Positions 14,914-24,087 of a stretch of DNA of 37,023 bases are shown piece by piece. The notes under the pieces are model-generated. The model did no database searches. It saw only the letters and a list, made by a program, of their open reading frames with translations, and was not told the origin of the DNA. The stretch is from an uncultured Prevotellaceae bacterium (lineage in GTDB: Bacteria; Bacteroidota; Bacteroidia; Bacteroidales; Bacteroidaceae). The DNA lies in assembly GCA_902789415.1 (NCBI GenBank), contig CADAOD010000022.1, positions 1-37,023 of the forward strand, given 5' to 3'. Both the position numbers and the translations under genes were made by a program. Each line of letters begins with the position of its first letter. The stretch's first letter is position 1.

Positions 14914-16254
14914 ATGATGAATTGGCAACAACTGATATCGAACAAGCGTCTTGGTCAGGAGCATCGTCATCCTGAGCGCCACGACGACCGAACAGAGTTC
15001 AAGCGCGATTATGACCGCTTGATTTTCTCTGCTCCGTTCCGTCGTTTACAGAACAAAACCCAGGTATTTCCACTCCCGGGTAGTATCTTTGTGCACAACC
15101 GTCTGACCCACTCGCTCGAGGTGGCCAGCGTTGGCATGTCGCTTGGTAACGATGTGGCTGCCCAACTCACCAAGAAACATCCTGAACTGAAAGATACGCT
15201 GTTTCAGGAAATCGGACAGATTGTAGCCACCGCTTGTTTGGCACACGATTTGGGCAACCCGCCTTTTGGACATAGCGGCGAGAAAGCCATCCAATCGTTC
15301 TTTACCGAAGGAGCCGGTTACGACCTGCAGCGACAGGTAAGCGCCAACTTCTGGAACGACCTCATCCATTTTGAGGGTAACGCCAACGCGTTCCGTTTGC
15401 TCACGCACCAGTTCAAAGGTCGCCGACCAGGTGGATTTGTCATGACTTATTCAACGCTTGCCAGCATCGTAAAATATCCATTCTCATCGAGTGCAGCCGG
15501 CAAGAAAGGTAAGTTCGGTTTCTTTGATTCCGAAAAGACAGATTATCGTCGTATTGCCGACGAGTTAGGTATCCCTTGTAAATCGGAGGTAGGCGAGCCC
15601 CTGCGTTACGCCCGTCATCCGCTGGTATATCTTGTTGAAGCTGCCGATGACATCTGTTACGAGATTATGGACATTGAGGATGCCCATAAACTTAAAATTA
15701 TTTCGCACAACGATACCATGCAGTTATTGTTGGGATTCTTTGATGAGGAGACCCAGACGCGTATCCAGAACCGCATTATCGAAGAAGGTGTGAACGACAA
15801 CAACGAAAAGATAGTATATCTGCGTGCCTGCGTGATTGGCAAACTCGAGAACGAGTGTGTACGCGTGTTTGTTGAGCACGAGGACGAGATATTGAGCGGC
15901 GAGTTCCAAGGCAGTCTGATTGATCATATCAGCCCTCTGCCGCAAGCAGCCTACAAGCATTGCTGCGAGCTCTCGGTTCAGCACATCTACAAGAGTCGTC
16001 CTGTACTCGATGTAGAACTGTCGGGTTATCAGATTATCCAGACGTTGATGGAAAAATTTATCAATGCCGCCGTCCACCCTGAGCGTTTTTACTCTAAGCA
16101 CCTCATCAGTCGTGTATCAAGTCAGTATGATATTGATGCACCCGACATAGAAACACGCATCATGGCCATTATTGATTATATCAGCGGTATGACCGATGTG
16201 TATGCACTCGACGTATTCCAGAAGATTAACGGCATATCATTGCCACTTATTTAA
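14914..16254 (+). CDS. dgt: dGTPase-type deoxynucleoside triphosphate triphosphohydrolase
   Basis: An HD-domain enzyme that splits dNTPs, often dGTP, into nucleoside and triphosphate. The 446-residue protein has the N-terminal family segment (FKRDYDRLIFSAPFRRLQNK), the first metal histidine H66 in HNRLTHSLEV, the HD pair H111-D112 followed by LGNPPFGHSGEKAI, and a later acidic pair in VEAADDICYEIMD (about residues 236-248). All metal ligands look intact. Two adjacent ATGs (14914, 14917) are possible starts; the promoter lies so close that the transcript is nearly leaderless. miaB follows 15 bases downstream. Besides pool balance, such enzymes can limit phage replication, but nothing here shows a defence role. 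Confidence 0.9.
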   Translation: MMNWQQLISNKRLGQEHRHPERHDDRTEFKRDYDRLIFSAPFRRLQNKTQVFPLPGSIFVHNRLTHSLEVASVGMSLGNDVAAQLTKKHPELKDTLFQEIGQIVATACLAHDLGNPPFGHSGEKAIQSFFTEGAGYDLQRQVSANFWNDLIHFEGNANAFRLLTHQFKGRRPGGFVMTYSTLASIVKYPFSSSAAGKKGKFGFFDSEKTDYRRIADELGIPCKSEVGEPLRYARHPLVYLVEAADDICYEIMDIEDAHKLKIISHNDTMQLLLGFFDEETQTRIQNRIIEEGVNDNNEKIVYLRACVIGKLENECVRVFVEHEDEILSGEFQGSLIDHISPLPQAAYKHCCELSVQHIYKSRPVLDVELSGYQIIQTLMEKFINAAVHPERFYSKHLISRVSSQYDIDAPDIETRIMAIIDYISGMTDVYALDVFQKINGISLPLI

Positions 16255-16269
16255 CCTATTATACTTTGC

Positions 16270-17604
16270 ATGATGAAGAAATTATATATTGAAACGTATG
16301 GCTGCCAGATGAATGTGGCAGATTCTGAAGTAGTTGCATCGGTAATGCAGATGGCTGGTTACGAAACCACTGATACATTAGACGAGGCCGATGCTGTATT
16401 CCTGAACACCTGCTCTGTTAGAGATAACGCCGAGCAGAAGATTTATCACCGTTTGGAGGCTCTGGATGCTGAGCGCCGTCGCCGACTGAAGACTGCGCCG
16501 CAGAACCCCAGACTGATACTTGGTGTACTTGGTTGTATGGCTGAGAGAGCTCAGCGCGATTTGTTGGATAATCACTTTGCTGACCTGGTAGCCGGTCCCG
16601 ACGCTTATATGTCGCTGCCCGACCTGATTGCACAAGCCGAGTTGGGACATAAAGCTATGAATACCGAGCTCTCTACCAGCGAGACTTATAAGGATGTAGT
16701 ACCACAGCGTATCGGCCTTGGTCATAAGATTGGTGGTTTTGTAAGTATCATGCGTGGTTGCAACAATTTCTGCCACTACTGCATTGTACCTTACACCCGC
16801 GGTCGTGAGCGCAGCCGCGATGTAGAAAGTATTCTGCGCGAGGTTCGCGACCTGCGCGATAAGGGCTATAAGGAGGTAACCCTGCTGGGCCAGAATGTCA
16901 ACTCGTACAAGTTCGAGGATACCGACTTCCCCACCCTTTTAAGAAAGGTGGCCGAAGAGGTGCCCACCATGCGTGTGCGCTTTACCACTTCGCACCCCAA
17001 GGATATGAGCGACGAGACTCTGAAGGTGATTGCCGAAGTACCCAACGTTTGTAAGCACATCCACCTGCCCGTACAGAGTGGTAGCGACCGTATTCTGAAG
17101 TTGATGAACCGCAAATACACCCGCGAGTGGTACATGGATCGTGTACACGCCATCCGTCGTATCATCCCCGATTGCGGTCTTTCTACCGATATCTTCGTAG
17201 GTTATCACTCAGAGACTGAGGAAGACCACCAGCTGTCGCTCGACCTGATGCGCGAGGTGGGTTACGATTCTGCCTTTATGTTCAAATACTCCGAGCGCCC
17301 AGGCACTTACGCTTCGAAGCACCTGCCCGACGATGTGCCCGAGAAGGAGAAAATCCGCCGACTGAATGAGCTTATTGCCCTGCAGACAGAGATGAGCGCC
17401 ATTCAGAACAAGAAGGACGAGGGCAAGGAGTTCGACGTACTGGTTGAGGGATTCTCAAAGCGCAGTCGTGAGCAGCTTTGCGGTCGTACCGAGCAGAACA
17501 AGATGGTGGTATTCGATAAGGGCACTCACCATATTGGCGAAACCGTTCGTGTTCGCATCACCGGTAGCACCAGCGCCACGCTTCTGGGCGAAGCCGTAGA
17601 GTAA
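16270..17604 (+). CDS. miaB: tRNA-2-methylthio-N6-dimethylallyladenosine synthase MiaB
   Basis: MiaB adds the 2-methylthio group to i6A37 of tRNAs reading UNN codons, using two 4Fe-4S clusters and S-adenosylmethionine. The 444-residue protein has the N-terminal methylthiotransferase cysteines C12, C48 and C89, the radical-SAM triad C164-C168-C171 (GCNNFCHYCIVPYTRGRE) and a C-terminal TRAM domain (about 375-444, EFDVLVEGFSKRS). The GRERSR and LGQNVNSY segments are typical of MiaB rather than RimO or MtaB. Starts at 16270 and 16273 are equivalent. It lies between dgt and an ABC exporter, probably in one transcript. Confidence 0.93.
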   Translation: MMKKLYIETYGCQMNVADSEVVASVMQMAGYETTDTLDEADAVFLNTCSVRDNAEQKIYHRLEALDAERRRRLKTAPQNPRLILGVLGCMAERAQRDLLDNHFADLVAGPDAYMSLPDLIAQAELGHKAMNTELSTSETYKDVVPQRIGLGHKIGGFVSIMRGCNNFCHYCIVPYTRGRERSRDVESILREVRDLRDKGYKEVTLLGQNVNSYKFEDTDFPTLLRKVAEEVPTMRVRFTTSHPKDMSDETLKVIAEVPNVCKHIHLPVQSGSDRILKLMNRKYTREWYMDRVHAIRRIIPDCGLSTDIFVGYHSETEEDHQLSLDLMREVGYDSAFMFKYSERPGTYASKHLPDDVPEKEKIRRLNELIALQTEMSAIQNKKDEGKEFDVLVEGFSKRSREQLCGRTEQNKMVVFDKGTHHIGETVRVRITGSTSATLLGEAVE

Positions 17605-17625
17605 TTAAGATATTAGAATTTAGAG
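17605..17625 (+). repeat. Heptamer repeat run before the MsbA-like gene
   Basis: TTAAGAT, ATTAGAA and TTTAGAG are three degenerate 7-bp units filling the gap between the miaB stop and the ATG at 17627. The last unit leads into AATG, the same junction (TTTAGAGAATG) found before the M15 peptidase gene on the other strand at 36527-36537. Confidence 0.6.
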
Positions 17626-17626
17626 A

Positions 17627-19453
17627 ATGAAAGAGTTCCTGAACGTATTGAGGCGGTTTGTACCTCCTTATAAAAAATACCTGGTAGCATCGGTAGTGTT
17701 CAATATCCTATCGGTTATCCTGAATGTCTTCTCGTTTGCGGCCCTGATACCTATCTTGCAGATTATCTTCAAGACGGGCGATGGCGATGCTGCAACCACA
17801 CTGATGGCATGGGATTGGGCCAACGCACAAGAGGTGCTGATGAACAACATGAACTACTATGTGAATAGTCTCATTGCCCAGCTTGGTCCTACCACTACCC
17901 TGCTCATTATCGGCCTCTTTCTGGCCTTTATGACTTTCCTGAAGACGGGTGCTTACTTCCTGTCGTCGGCCACCATCGTGCCCATCCGTACAGGTGTGGT
18001 TCGCGATATCCGCAACCAGCTGTACCAAAAGATAAACGCCCTGCCATTAGGTTTCTTTAGCGAGGAGCGTAAGGGCGACATCATTGCCCGCATGAGCGGC
18101 GATGTACAGGAGATTGAGAACTCCATCATGTCGAGTCTCGAGATGCTGTTCAAGAATCCTATCCTGATTGTGGGCTACTTCACCATGCTGCTGTTTATCT
18201 CATGGCAGCTCACCGTATTCACCCTGGTTATCGTACCCGTTATGGGTTGGTTTATGGGTTGGGTAGGTAGAAAGCTCAAAGCCCAATCGGTTAAGGCCCA
18301 GGGCCTTTGGAGCGATACCATGAGTCAGGTCGAAGAGACCTTAGGTGGTTTGCGTATCATCAAGGCTTTCTGTGCCGAAGATAAGATGAACAAGCGTTTC
18401 GACACCATCAACTCGGCCTATCGCAACGACATCATGCGCGTAAACATCCGCCAGTCGTCGGCCCACCCTATGAGCGAGTTCTTAGGCACCGTCATGATTG
18501 TGATTGTACTGTGGTTCGGCGGTGTACTGGTTCTCAACAACCACACACTCTCTGGTCCTATCTTTATTTATTATATGGTGATGCTCTACTCGATCATCAA
18601 CCCCTTGAAGGACTTCTCGAAAGCCGGTTATAACATCCCTAAGGGTTTGGCTTCGATGGAGCGTGTTGATAAGATTCTGATGGCCGAGAACACCATCAAG
18701 GAGCCAGCATCCCCCAAGCATATCGCTAACTTCGAGCATCAGATTGAGTTCCGCCACGTATCGTTTAAGTACGGCGAGCAGTGGGTACTCAAAGATATCA
18801 ACTTGGTAATCCCTAAGGGTAAGACCATCGCTTTAGTAGGTCAGAGCGGTAGCGGAAAATCTACGATGGTAGATCTCATTCCCCGTTACTACGATGTACA
18901 GGAGGGCGAGGTACTTATCGATGGTGTTAATGTGAAGGAGTTGGGTATTCACGACCTTCGCCAGCTGATTGGAAACGTGAACCAGGAGGCTATCCTGTTT
19001 AACGATACCTTCCGCAATAACATCTCGTTTGGTGTAGATAACGCCACCCAGCAGCAGATTGAGGAGGCAGCTAAGATTGCCAACGCCTTCGATTTTATCA
19101 TGGCATCCGAGCAGGGCTTCGATACCAATATCGGCGATCGTGGTGGACGTTTGTCGGGCGGTCAGCGCCAGCGTGTCAGCATCGCTCGCGCCATACTGAA
19201 GAATCCACCTATCCTGATTCTCGACGAGGCTACATCAGCCCTCGATACCGAGAGCGAGCGTTTGGTGCAGGATGCTTTGGAGCGCCTCATGAAGACGCGC
19301 ACCACCGTAGCCATCGCGCACCGTTTGAGCACCATTAAGAATGCCGACGAGATTTGCGTGCTTCACGACGGAAAGATTGTAGAACGAGGTACCCACGAAG
19401 AACTGTTGAACTTCGACGGCTATTACAAGAAGCTCCATGAAATGCAGAGTTAG
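17627..19453 (+). CDS. MsbA-type ABC exporter (fused permease and ATPase)
   Basis: A 608-residue half-transporter: six membrane helices in about residues 1-335 and a nucleotide-binding domain in about 365-605. The ATPase has Walker A GQSGSGKST, signature LSGGQRQRVSIARA, Walker B ILILDEATSALD and the H-loop IAHRLST, all intact. It would act as a homodimer in the inner membrane. MsbA-like proteins flip lipid A or other lipid-linked molecules. Two LTA-synthase-like genes follow, and it overlaps the first by 17 bases, so its cargo may be linked to that pathway; a general lipid A flippase is also possible. Its start codon abuts a heptamer repeat run. Confidence 0.88.
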   Translation: MKEFLNVLRRFVPPYKKYLVASVVFNILSVILNVFSFAALIPILQIIFKTGDGDAATTLMAWDWANAQEVLMNNMNYYVNSLIAQLGPTTTLLIIGLFLAFMTFLKTGAYFLSSATIVPIRTGVVRDIRNQLYQKINALPLGFFSEERKGDIIARMSGDVQEIENSIMSSLEMLFKNPILIVGYFTMLLFISWQLTVFTLVIVPVMGWFMGWVGRKLKAQSVKAQGLWSDTMSQVEETLGGLRIIKAFCAEDKMNKRFDTINSAYRNDIMRVNIRQSSAHPMSEFLGTVMIVIVLWFGGVLVLNNHTLSGPIFIYYMVMLYSIINPLKDFSKAGYNIPKGLASMERVDKILMAENTIKEPASPKHIANFEHQIEFRHVSFKYGEQWVLKDINLVIPKGKTIALVGQSGSGKSTMVDLIPRYYDVQEGEVLIDGVNVKELGIHDLRQLIGNVNQEAILFNDTFRNNISFGVDNATQQQIEEAAKIANAFDFIMASEQGFDTNIGDRGGRLSGGQRQRVSIARAILKNPPILILDEATSALDTESERLVQDALERLMKTRTTVAIAHRLSTIKNADEICVLHDGKIVERGTHEELLNFDGYYKKLHEMQS

Positions 19454-21251
19454 TTATCTGATAAAGACCTACCTCTGGACGGTCATTGTGTTCGTCTTGG
19501 CCAAGTTGGCATTTATGCTTTTCTGCCGAGAGGGACACACCTACACGTTTAGCGATATGTGGCAGGTGGTACAGCATGGACTGTCGCTCGACTTATCCAC
19601 AGCCCTATATTTCTTCATTGTGCCATTTTTGGCCACCATCGTTAGTATGTGGTACACAGGCCAATGGCTGTTCCGCATCCTAAAGGGTTACTACTGTTTG
19701 ATAGCCATCGCTTTTGCTTTGGCCTTTGTGGCCGACACCAGCCTGTATCCCTTCTGGGCATTTAAGCTCGATGCCTCGTGCCTGCAGTATCTTGCTACAC
19801 CCAACGAGGCTACAGCCAGCGTTTCGGCCACCTATCTTATATGGCGATTCACCGCCTGGGTGGTTGTTGCTGTTGTCATCTATAAGGGTTACGCTACCGC
19901 TTTATGCAGTCTGAAGCATGCCAACGCGCTGCCCAAATCACTCAAAACGGCAGTCGTTAGCGTTATTACCTTCTTGGTAATGGCACCGTTGATTGTTATC
20001 GGCATTCGTGGTGGCTTAGACGAATCGACCACCAATATCGGTCAGGTTTACTATTCGCAGAATCAGTTCCTCAATCACTCGGCTGTTAATCCCGTATTCA
20101 GTTTTCTGGCTTCGTTAGAGAAGACCGCCAGCAACAACGAGAGCTACAACTATATGAGCGACGAGGAATGCCAGCAGATTATCAACAAGCTTTACAACAC
20201 CGAGAGTGTGGATAGCGATACGCTGCTCAACACCCCAACGCCCAACATCATTGTGATACTGATGGAGAGCCTCGGCGGCGAGTTTACCGAACTGAGCGGT
20301 CGAAAGGATATCACCCCCAACCTCAATAAGTTGGCTGCCCAAGGTGTTTACTTTACCAACTGCTACGCCAACTCGTGGCGCACCGATCGCGGCACCCTGT
20401 GCACCTATAGCGGCTATCCCTCGTTCCCCAACACATCGGTCATGAAGATGCCCGCCAAATCGCGCACCCTACCTTGTATCGCCCGTTCGCTACGCGACGA
20501 AAAGCAATATAGCACCCATTATCTGTATGGTGGCGACATCAATTTTACTAATATGCGCAGCTACCTGATTAGCGGTGGGTTCGACCAGCTTACCTGGAAG
20601 GCCGACTATTCTGCTGCCGACCAGAAAACAGCCGAATGGGGCGTTCGCGATGATATCACCTTCGGCACACTGTACGATATGGCCACCACCCTCCCATCAC
20701 CCTATCTCATTGGCTATTCGTCGCTGAGCAGTCATGAGCCTTGGGATGTGCCCATCAAGCATTTTGATGATGAGGTGCTGAATGCCTTCTACTATCTCGA
20801 CCAATGTATTGGCGATTTCGTGGCCAAACTGCGCCGCACGGAGGCTTGGAAGAATACGCTGATTGTGCTGCTGCCCGATCACGGCATCAACTATAAGGAG
20901 TTCGACGAGCTACACCCCCTGCGCAACCGTATCCCGATGATATGGATTGGTGGCGCCGTAAAAGCTCCCCGCCGCATCGACACCATCTGCAATCAGACCG
21001 ACCTAGCTGCTACACTGTTAGGTCAGTTAGGTATCAGTCATCACGATTACACGTTTAGTCGCGATGTGCTCAGTAGCACCTATACCCACCCTGTGGCCAT
21101 GCATACCTTTACCGAAGGTTTCTCGATGGTAGATAGTACTGGTCTCACGGTATTCGACTTGAACAGTCAGCGGGTTACCAAAGGGCAGGGCGACATCACC
21201 ATCGCCAAAGCCATTCTGCAAGCCGCTACAAAAGATTTAAATCAACGATGA
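19437..21251 (+). CDS. LTA synthase/sulfatase-family membrane transferase, first paralogue
   Basis: A 604-residue protein with five N-terminal membrane helices (to about residue 195) and an extracytoplasmic alkaline-phosphatase-fold domain. Metal and catalytic positions match the LtaS/phosphoglycerol transferase group: E277 (LMESLGGEF), candidate nucleophile T316 (WRTDRGT), H433 (SSHEPW) and D481-H482 (LPDHGIN). Relatives transfer phosphoglycerol or phosphoethanolamine from phospholipids to surface glycans. Gram-negative Bacteroidales make no lipoteichoic acid, so the acceptor here is unknown, perhaps a periplasmic or LPS glycan. It overlaps the ABC exporter by 17 bases and the next paralogue by 4 bases. 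Confidence 0.85.
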   Translation: MKCRVSYLIKTYLWTVIVFVLAKLAFMLFCREGHTYTFSDMWQVVQHGLSLDLSTALYFFIVPFLATIVSMWYTGQWLFRILKGYYCLIAIAFALAFVADTSLYPFWAFKLDASCLQYLATPNEATASVSATYLIWRFTAWVVVAVVIYKGYATALCSLKHANALPKSLKTAVVSVITFLVMAPLIVIGIRGGLDESTTNIGQVYYSQNQFLNHSAVNPVFSFLASLEKTASNNESYNYMSDEECQQIINKLYNTESVDSDTLLNTPTPNIIVILMESLGGEFTELSGRKDITPNLNKLAAQGVYFTNCYANSWRTDRGTLCTYSGYPSFPNTSVMKMPAKSRTLPCIARSLRDEKQYSTHYLYGGDINFTNMRSYLISGGFDQLTWKADYSAADQKTAEWGVRDDITFGTLYDMATTLPSPYLIGYSSLSSHEPWDVPIKHFDDEVLNAFYYLDQCIGDFVAKLRRTEAWKNTLIVLLPDHGINYKEFDELHPLRNRIPMIWIGGAVKAPRRIDTICNQTDLAATLLGQLGISHHDYTFSRDVLSSTYTHPVAMHTFTEGFSMVDSTGLTVFDLNSQRVTKGQGDITIAKAILQAATKDLNQR

Positions 21252-23152
21252 AACAACTACTCAGCAAGTCCTACGCCCCCATCGTGGCCGTTATCTGGAA
21301 CATCCTATTAGTTTATGTGGTTTACCAGATAGCCCGATTAGCGTATTTCTTTGAAAACACCCAACTGCTGCATTATAACAGCGATGTATTTCGTGGCGGA
21401 CTCTTGTTCGACACCTCAGCTATCGTTTACACCAACGCCCTTTACGTGGTGCTCATGATTGCTGTAGGCGCTTTTTCACTAAAGGGTCAGAAAGCCTTCA
21501 AGTGGCTGTATCTCACCATCAACGGTCTTGCTTTAGCCATCAACTTAGCCGATGCGGTTTATTTTCAATACACCATGCGCCGCACCACTACTACGGTGTT
21601 CGGCGAGTTCTCTAACGAGGGTAACTTAGGTAGCATTTTCGGCACCGAGTTCATCAACCACTGGTATCTGGTACTACTGTTTGCGGTTGTAATGTGGGGG
21701 CTGTATAAGTTGTACGCAATGCCTCGACGCAAGCACGCAGCCAACTTGGCCAGTCTGCTGCTCATCGTACCCCTGAGCATTGCCGGCATGCGCGGCGGTT
21801 TTACCACAGCCGTTCGCCCCATCACCGTATCAAACGCCAACCAGTACGCCCAGCATCCAGCCGATGCCGCCTTGGTGCTCAACACGCCCTTCTCGCTCAT
21901 CCGTACCATCGGCAAGAGCGTTTTTGTGGTGCCCAACTATTATCAGAGCGACACCGAGTTAGCATCTATCTACACCCCAGAGCATCAGACCAAGGCTGAT
22001 ACGCTGGTAAAAAAGAATGTAGTGGTTCTGATTATCGAGAGCTTTGGTCGCGAGTATATCGGTGCATTCAACAAGGATTTAGAGGGCGGCCGATACAAAG
22101 GTTACACCCCTTGCATCGATTCGCTCATTGCCCAGAGCACCACCTTCCGATATAGTTTCTGTAACGGCCGAAAGAGCATCGATGGCATGCCGAGTATCCT
22201 CTCCAGCATCCCTATGTTTGTAGAGCCCTTCTTCCTTACCCCAGCCTCGATGAACGATTATACCGGACTGGCCGGCATCTTGGGTAACGAGGGTTATCAA
22301 ACGGCATTCTTCCATGGGGCACAGAATGGCTCGATGGGCTTCGAGGCCTTCGCCAAGAAGACTGGATTCCAGCGCTATTACGGTCGCACCGAATACGAGG
22401 CCGCTCATGGCACTAATGATTTCGATGGCACCTGGGCCATTTGGGACGAGCCTTTCTTCCAGTATTATGCTGAGGAGATGAGTAAGATGCAGCAGCCGTT
22501 TATGACGGCTATCTTCTCGGCTTCCAGTCACCATCCGTTCGCCATCCCCCAGCAGTATAAGTCGCAGTTCCCCGAGGAGCATCTGCCCATCCAGAAGTGC
22601 ATCCGCTATACCGATATGGCCCTTGGCAAGTTCTTTGCCACCGCCCGTAAGCAACCTTGGTTCAGCAACACCATCTTTGTGCTTACCAGCGACCATACCA
22701 ATCAGAGCGATCACGCCGAGTATCAGAGCGATTTAGGCGGATTCTGTTCGCCCATCATCATCTACGATCCATCGCAGCCTGTAGGCCGCATGGAAGAGAA
22801 GGTGGCGCAGCAGATAGATATCCTGCCCACCATCTTAGGCATGTTAGGCTACCAAAAGCCCTATATGGCCTTTGGTATCGACGTGCTGAACACACCCGCC
22901 GAAGACACTTGGGCGGTTAACTACCTCAACGGCATTTATCAATACGTAAAATACGGTTATGTGCTTCAGTTCGACGGCAAACAAACCAAGGGCATCTACC
23001 AGTTAACCGACCGTCTGATGCAGCATAACCTAAAGGGCAAAGTGCCTCAGCAGACGCAGATGGAGCGCGAGCTGAAAGCCATCATACAACAATATATGAT
23101 GCGCATGACCAAAAACAAGTTGCTTATTTCACCAAGCCACACAGCCGGTTAA
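21248..23152 (+). CDS. LTA synthase/sulfatase-family membrane transferase, second paralogue
   Basis: A 634-residue protein with the same design as its upstream neighbour: N-terminal membrane helices (to about 185) and a sulfatase/phosphatase-fold domain. The metal ligand E264 (LIIESFGREY) and D482-H483 (LTSDHTNQ) are present, but the residue at the nucleophile position is serine (S310 in GRKSIDGMPS) rather than threonine, and the flanking motif differs. The two are therefore diverged paralogues and may act on different acceptors or in sequence. The start overlaps the first paralogue by 4 bases (ATGA). The last 29 bases overlap the 3' end of the opposing acyltransferase gene. Confidence 0.85.
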   Translation: MKQLLSKSYAPIVAVIWNILLVYVVYQIARLAYFFENTQLLHYNSDVFRGGLLFDTSAIVYTNALYVVLMIAVGAFSLKGQKAFKWLYLTINGLALAINLADAVYFQYTMRRTTTTVFGEFSNEGNLGSIFGTEFINHWYLVLLFAVVMWGLYKLYAMPRRKHAANLASLLLIVPLSIAGMRGGFTTAVRPITVSNANQYAQHPADAALVLNTPFSLIRTIGKSVFVVPNYYQSDTELASIYTPEHQTKADTLVKKNVVVLIIESFGREYIGAFNKDLEGGRYKGYTPCIDSLIAQSTTFRYSFCNGRKSIDGMPSILSSIPMFVEPFFLTPASMNDYTGLAGILGNEGYQTAFFHGAQNGSMGFEAFAKKTGFQRYYGRTEYEAAHGTNDFDGTWAIWDEPFFQYYAEEMSKMQQPFMTAIFSASSHHPFAIPQQYKSQFPEEHLPIQKCIRYTDMALGKFFATARKQPWFSNTIFVLTSDHTNQSDHAEYQSDLGGFCSPIIIYDPSQPVGRMEEKVAQQIDILPTILGMLGYQKPYMAFGIDVLNTPAEDTWAVNYLNGIYQYVKYGYVLQFDGKQTKGIYQLTDRLMQHNLKGKVPQQTQMERELKAIIQQYMMRMTKNKLLISPSHTAG

Positions 23153-24083
23153 ATTCCGTATCCTTAGGTAGCACTTTTCCGTTCACCACCTCAAAGCGTT
23201 CATTAAACTCCTCGCGTGTACGCTTCCAACGGTTATGACTCCATAACCAGAATTCAGGTGCCTTACGGATACTCTCTTCAAGCATACGGAAATAGGTAGT
23301 GGTTATTTCGTATTCAGCCATCTTCTCTGGCTCACGCGTAATCAGCTTAAACTCCGCCTCGTAATAACCTCTACGTGTACGATGCACATCCAGGAAGAAT
23401 ACGGCCTGATTCATTTTTCGGGCAATACGCTCAGTACCGGTAAGCACAGGGGTATCATGGTTCAGGAAGTCAACCCAATGATGGATATTAGTCCAAAAGG
23501 GAACCTGGTCCGAAATAAAACCAATTACCACGGGTTTGTTCTGTTTACGATAATCTATAATCTTTCGCAGCGTCTCGGCCATAGGTATGCAAACAGCTCC
23601 CATGCGCTGGCGCGAGCGCAGAAACAAACGGTCAAAGTCCTTATTCTCCAATGGATGGTAAATCTGTCCGCACTGAGCCTTTGGTGTTACCCAGAGTGGC
23701 AACGATGTTACCCACTCCCAGTTGCCAAGATGACCCAGATAAACAGCGCACGACTGTCCGCTCTCCACTACCTCGTCCACCAACTCAGCCCCTTTAAAAG
23801 TCAGTCGTCGGCGCAGGTTCTCCTTACTGATAGTCATCAGTTTCACCGTCTCCACGATATAGTCGCAGAAGAAATGATAGAATCCACGCTCTATCTTGCG
23901 CAGTTCCTCTTCGCTCTTCTCGGGGAACGACGACTTGATATTACTATACACCACCTTACGGCGATAGCCTAACAAGCCATACAGCAGCCAGAACATCAGG
24001 TCGCTGATAAAGTAGTGAACACGTAATGGCAGCAGCGAAAACAGATACCAAACGCTAAGAACCATGTAATATAATACCTTCAT
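23124..24083 (-). CDS. LpxL/HtrB-family lipid A acyltransferase
   Basis: A 319-residue inner-membrane acyltransferase with an N-terminal hydrophobic anchor (about 5-40) and the catalytic HX4E motif H118-LGNW-E123. LpxL-type enzymes add a secondary acyl chain to lipid A, taking it from acyl-ACP on the cytoplasmic face; some Bacteroidetes relatives make other lipids such as aminolipids, so the acceptor is inferred. The length is usual for the family. It follows the LicD gene by 4 bases in the same leftward operon, which ties the LicD enzyme to the lipid A/LPS pathway. Its 3' end overlaps the second LTA-synthase-like gene by 29 bases. Confidence 0.87.
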   Translation of the reverse strand: MKVLYYMVLSVWYLFSLLPLRVHYFISDLMFWLLYGLLGYRRKVVYSNIKSSFPEKSEEELRKIERGFYHFFCDYIVETVKLMTISKENLRRRLTFKGAELVDEVVESGQSCAVYLGHLGNWEWVTSLPLWVTPKAQCGQIYHPLENKDFDRLFLRSRQRMGAVCIPMAETLRKIIDYRKQNKPVVIGFISDQVPFWTNIHHWVDFLNHDTPVLTGTERIARKMNQAVFFLDVHRTRRGYYEAEFKLITREPEKMAEYEITTTYFRMLEESIRKAPEFWLWSHNRWKRTREEFNERFEVVNGKVLPKDTEFNRLCGLVK

Positions 24084-24087
24084 AGGC

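Noticed and set aside
19437-23152. A lipoteichoic acid pathway
   Set aside because: The surrounding genes (LpxL-type acyltransferase, lipoproteins, outer-membrane barrel) indicate a Gram-negative envelope; only the enzyme family is shared.
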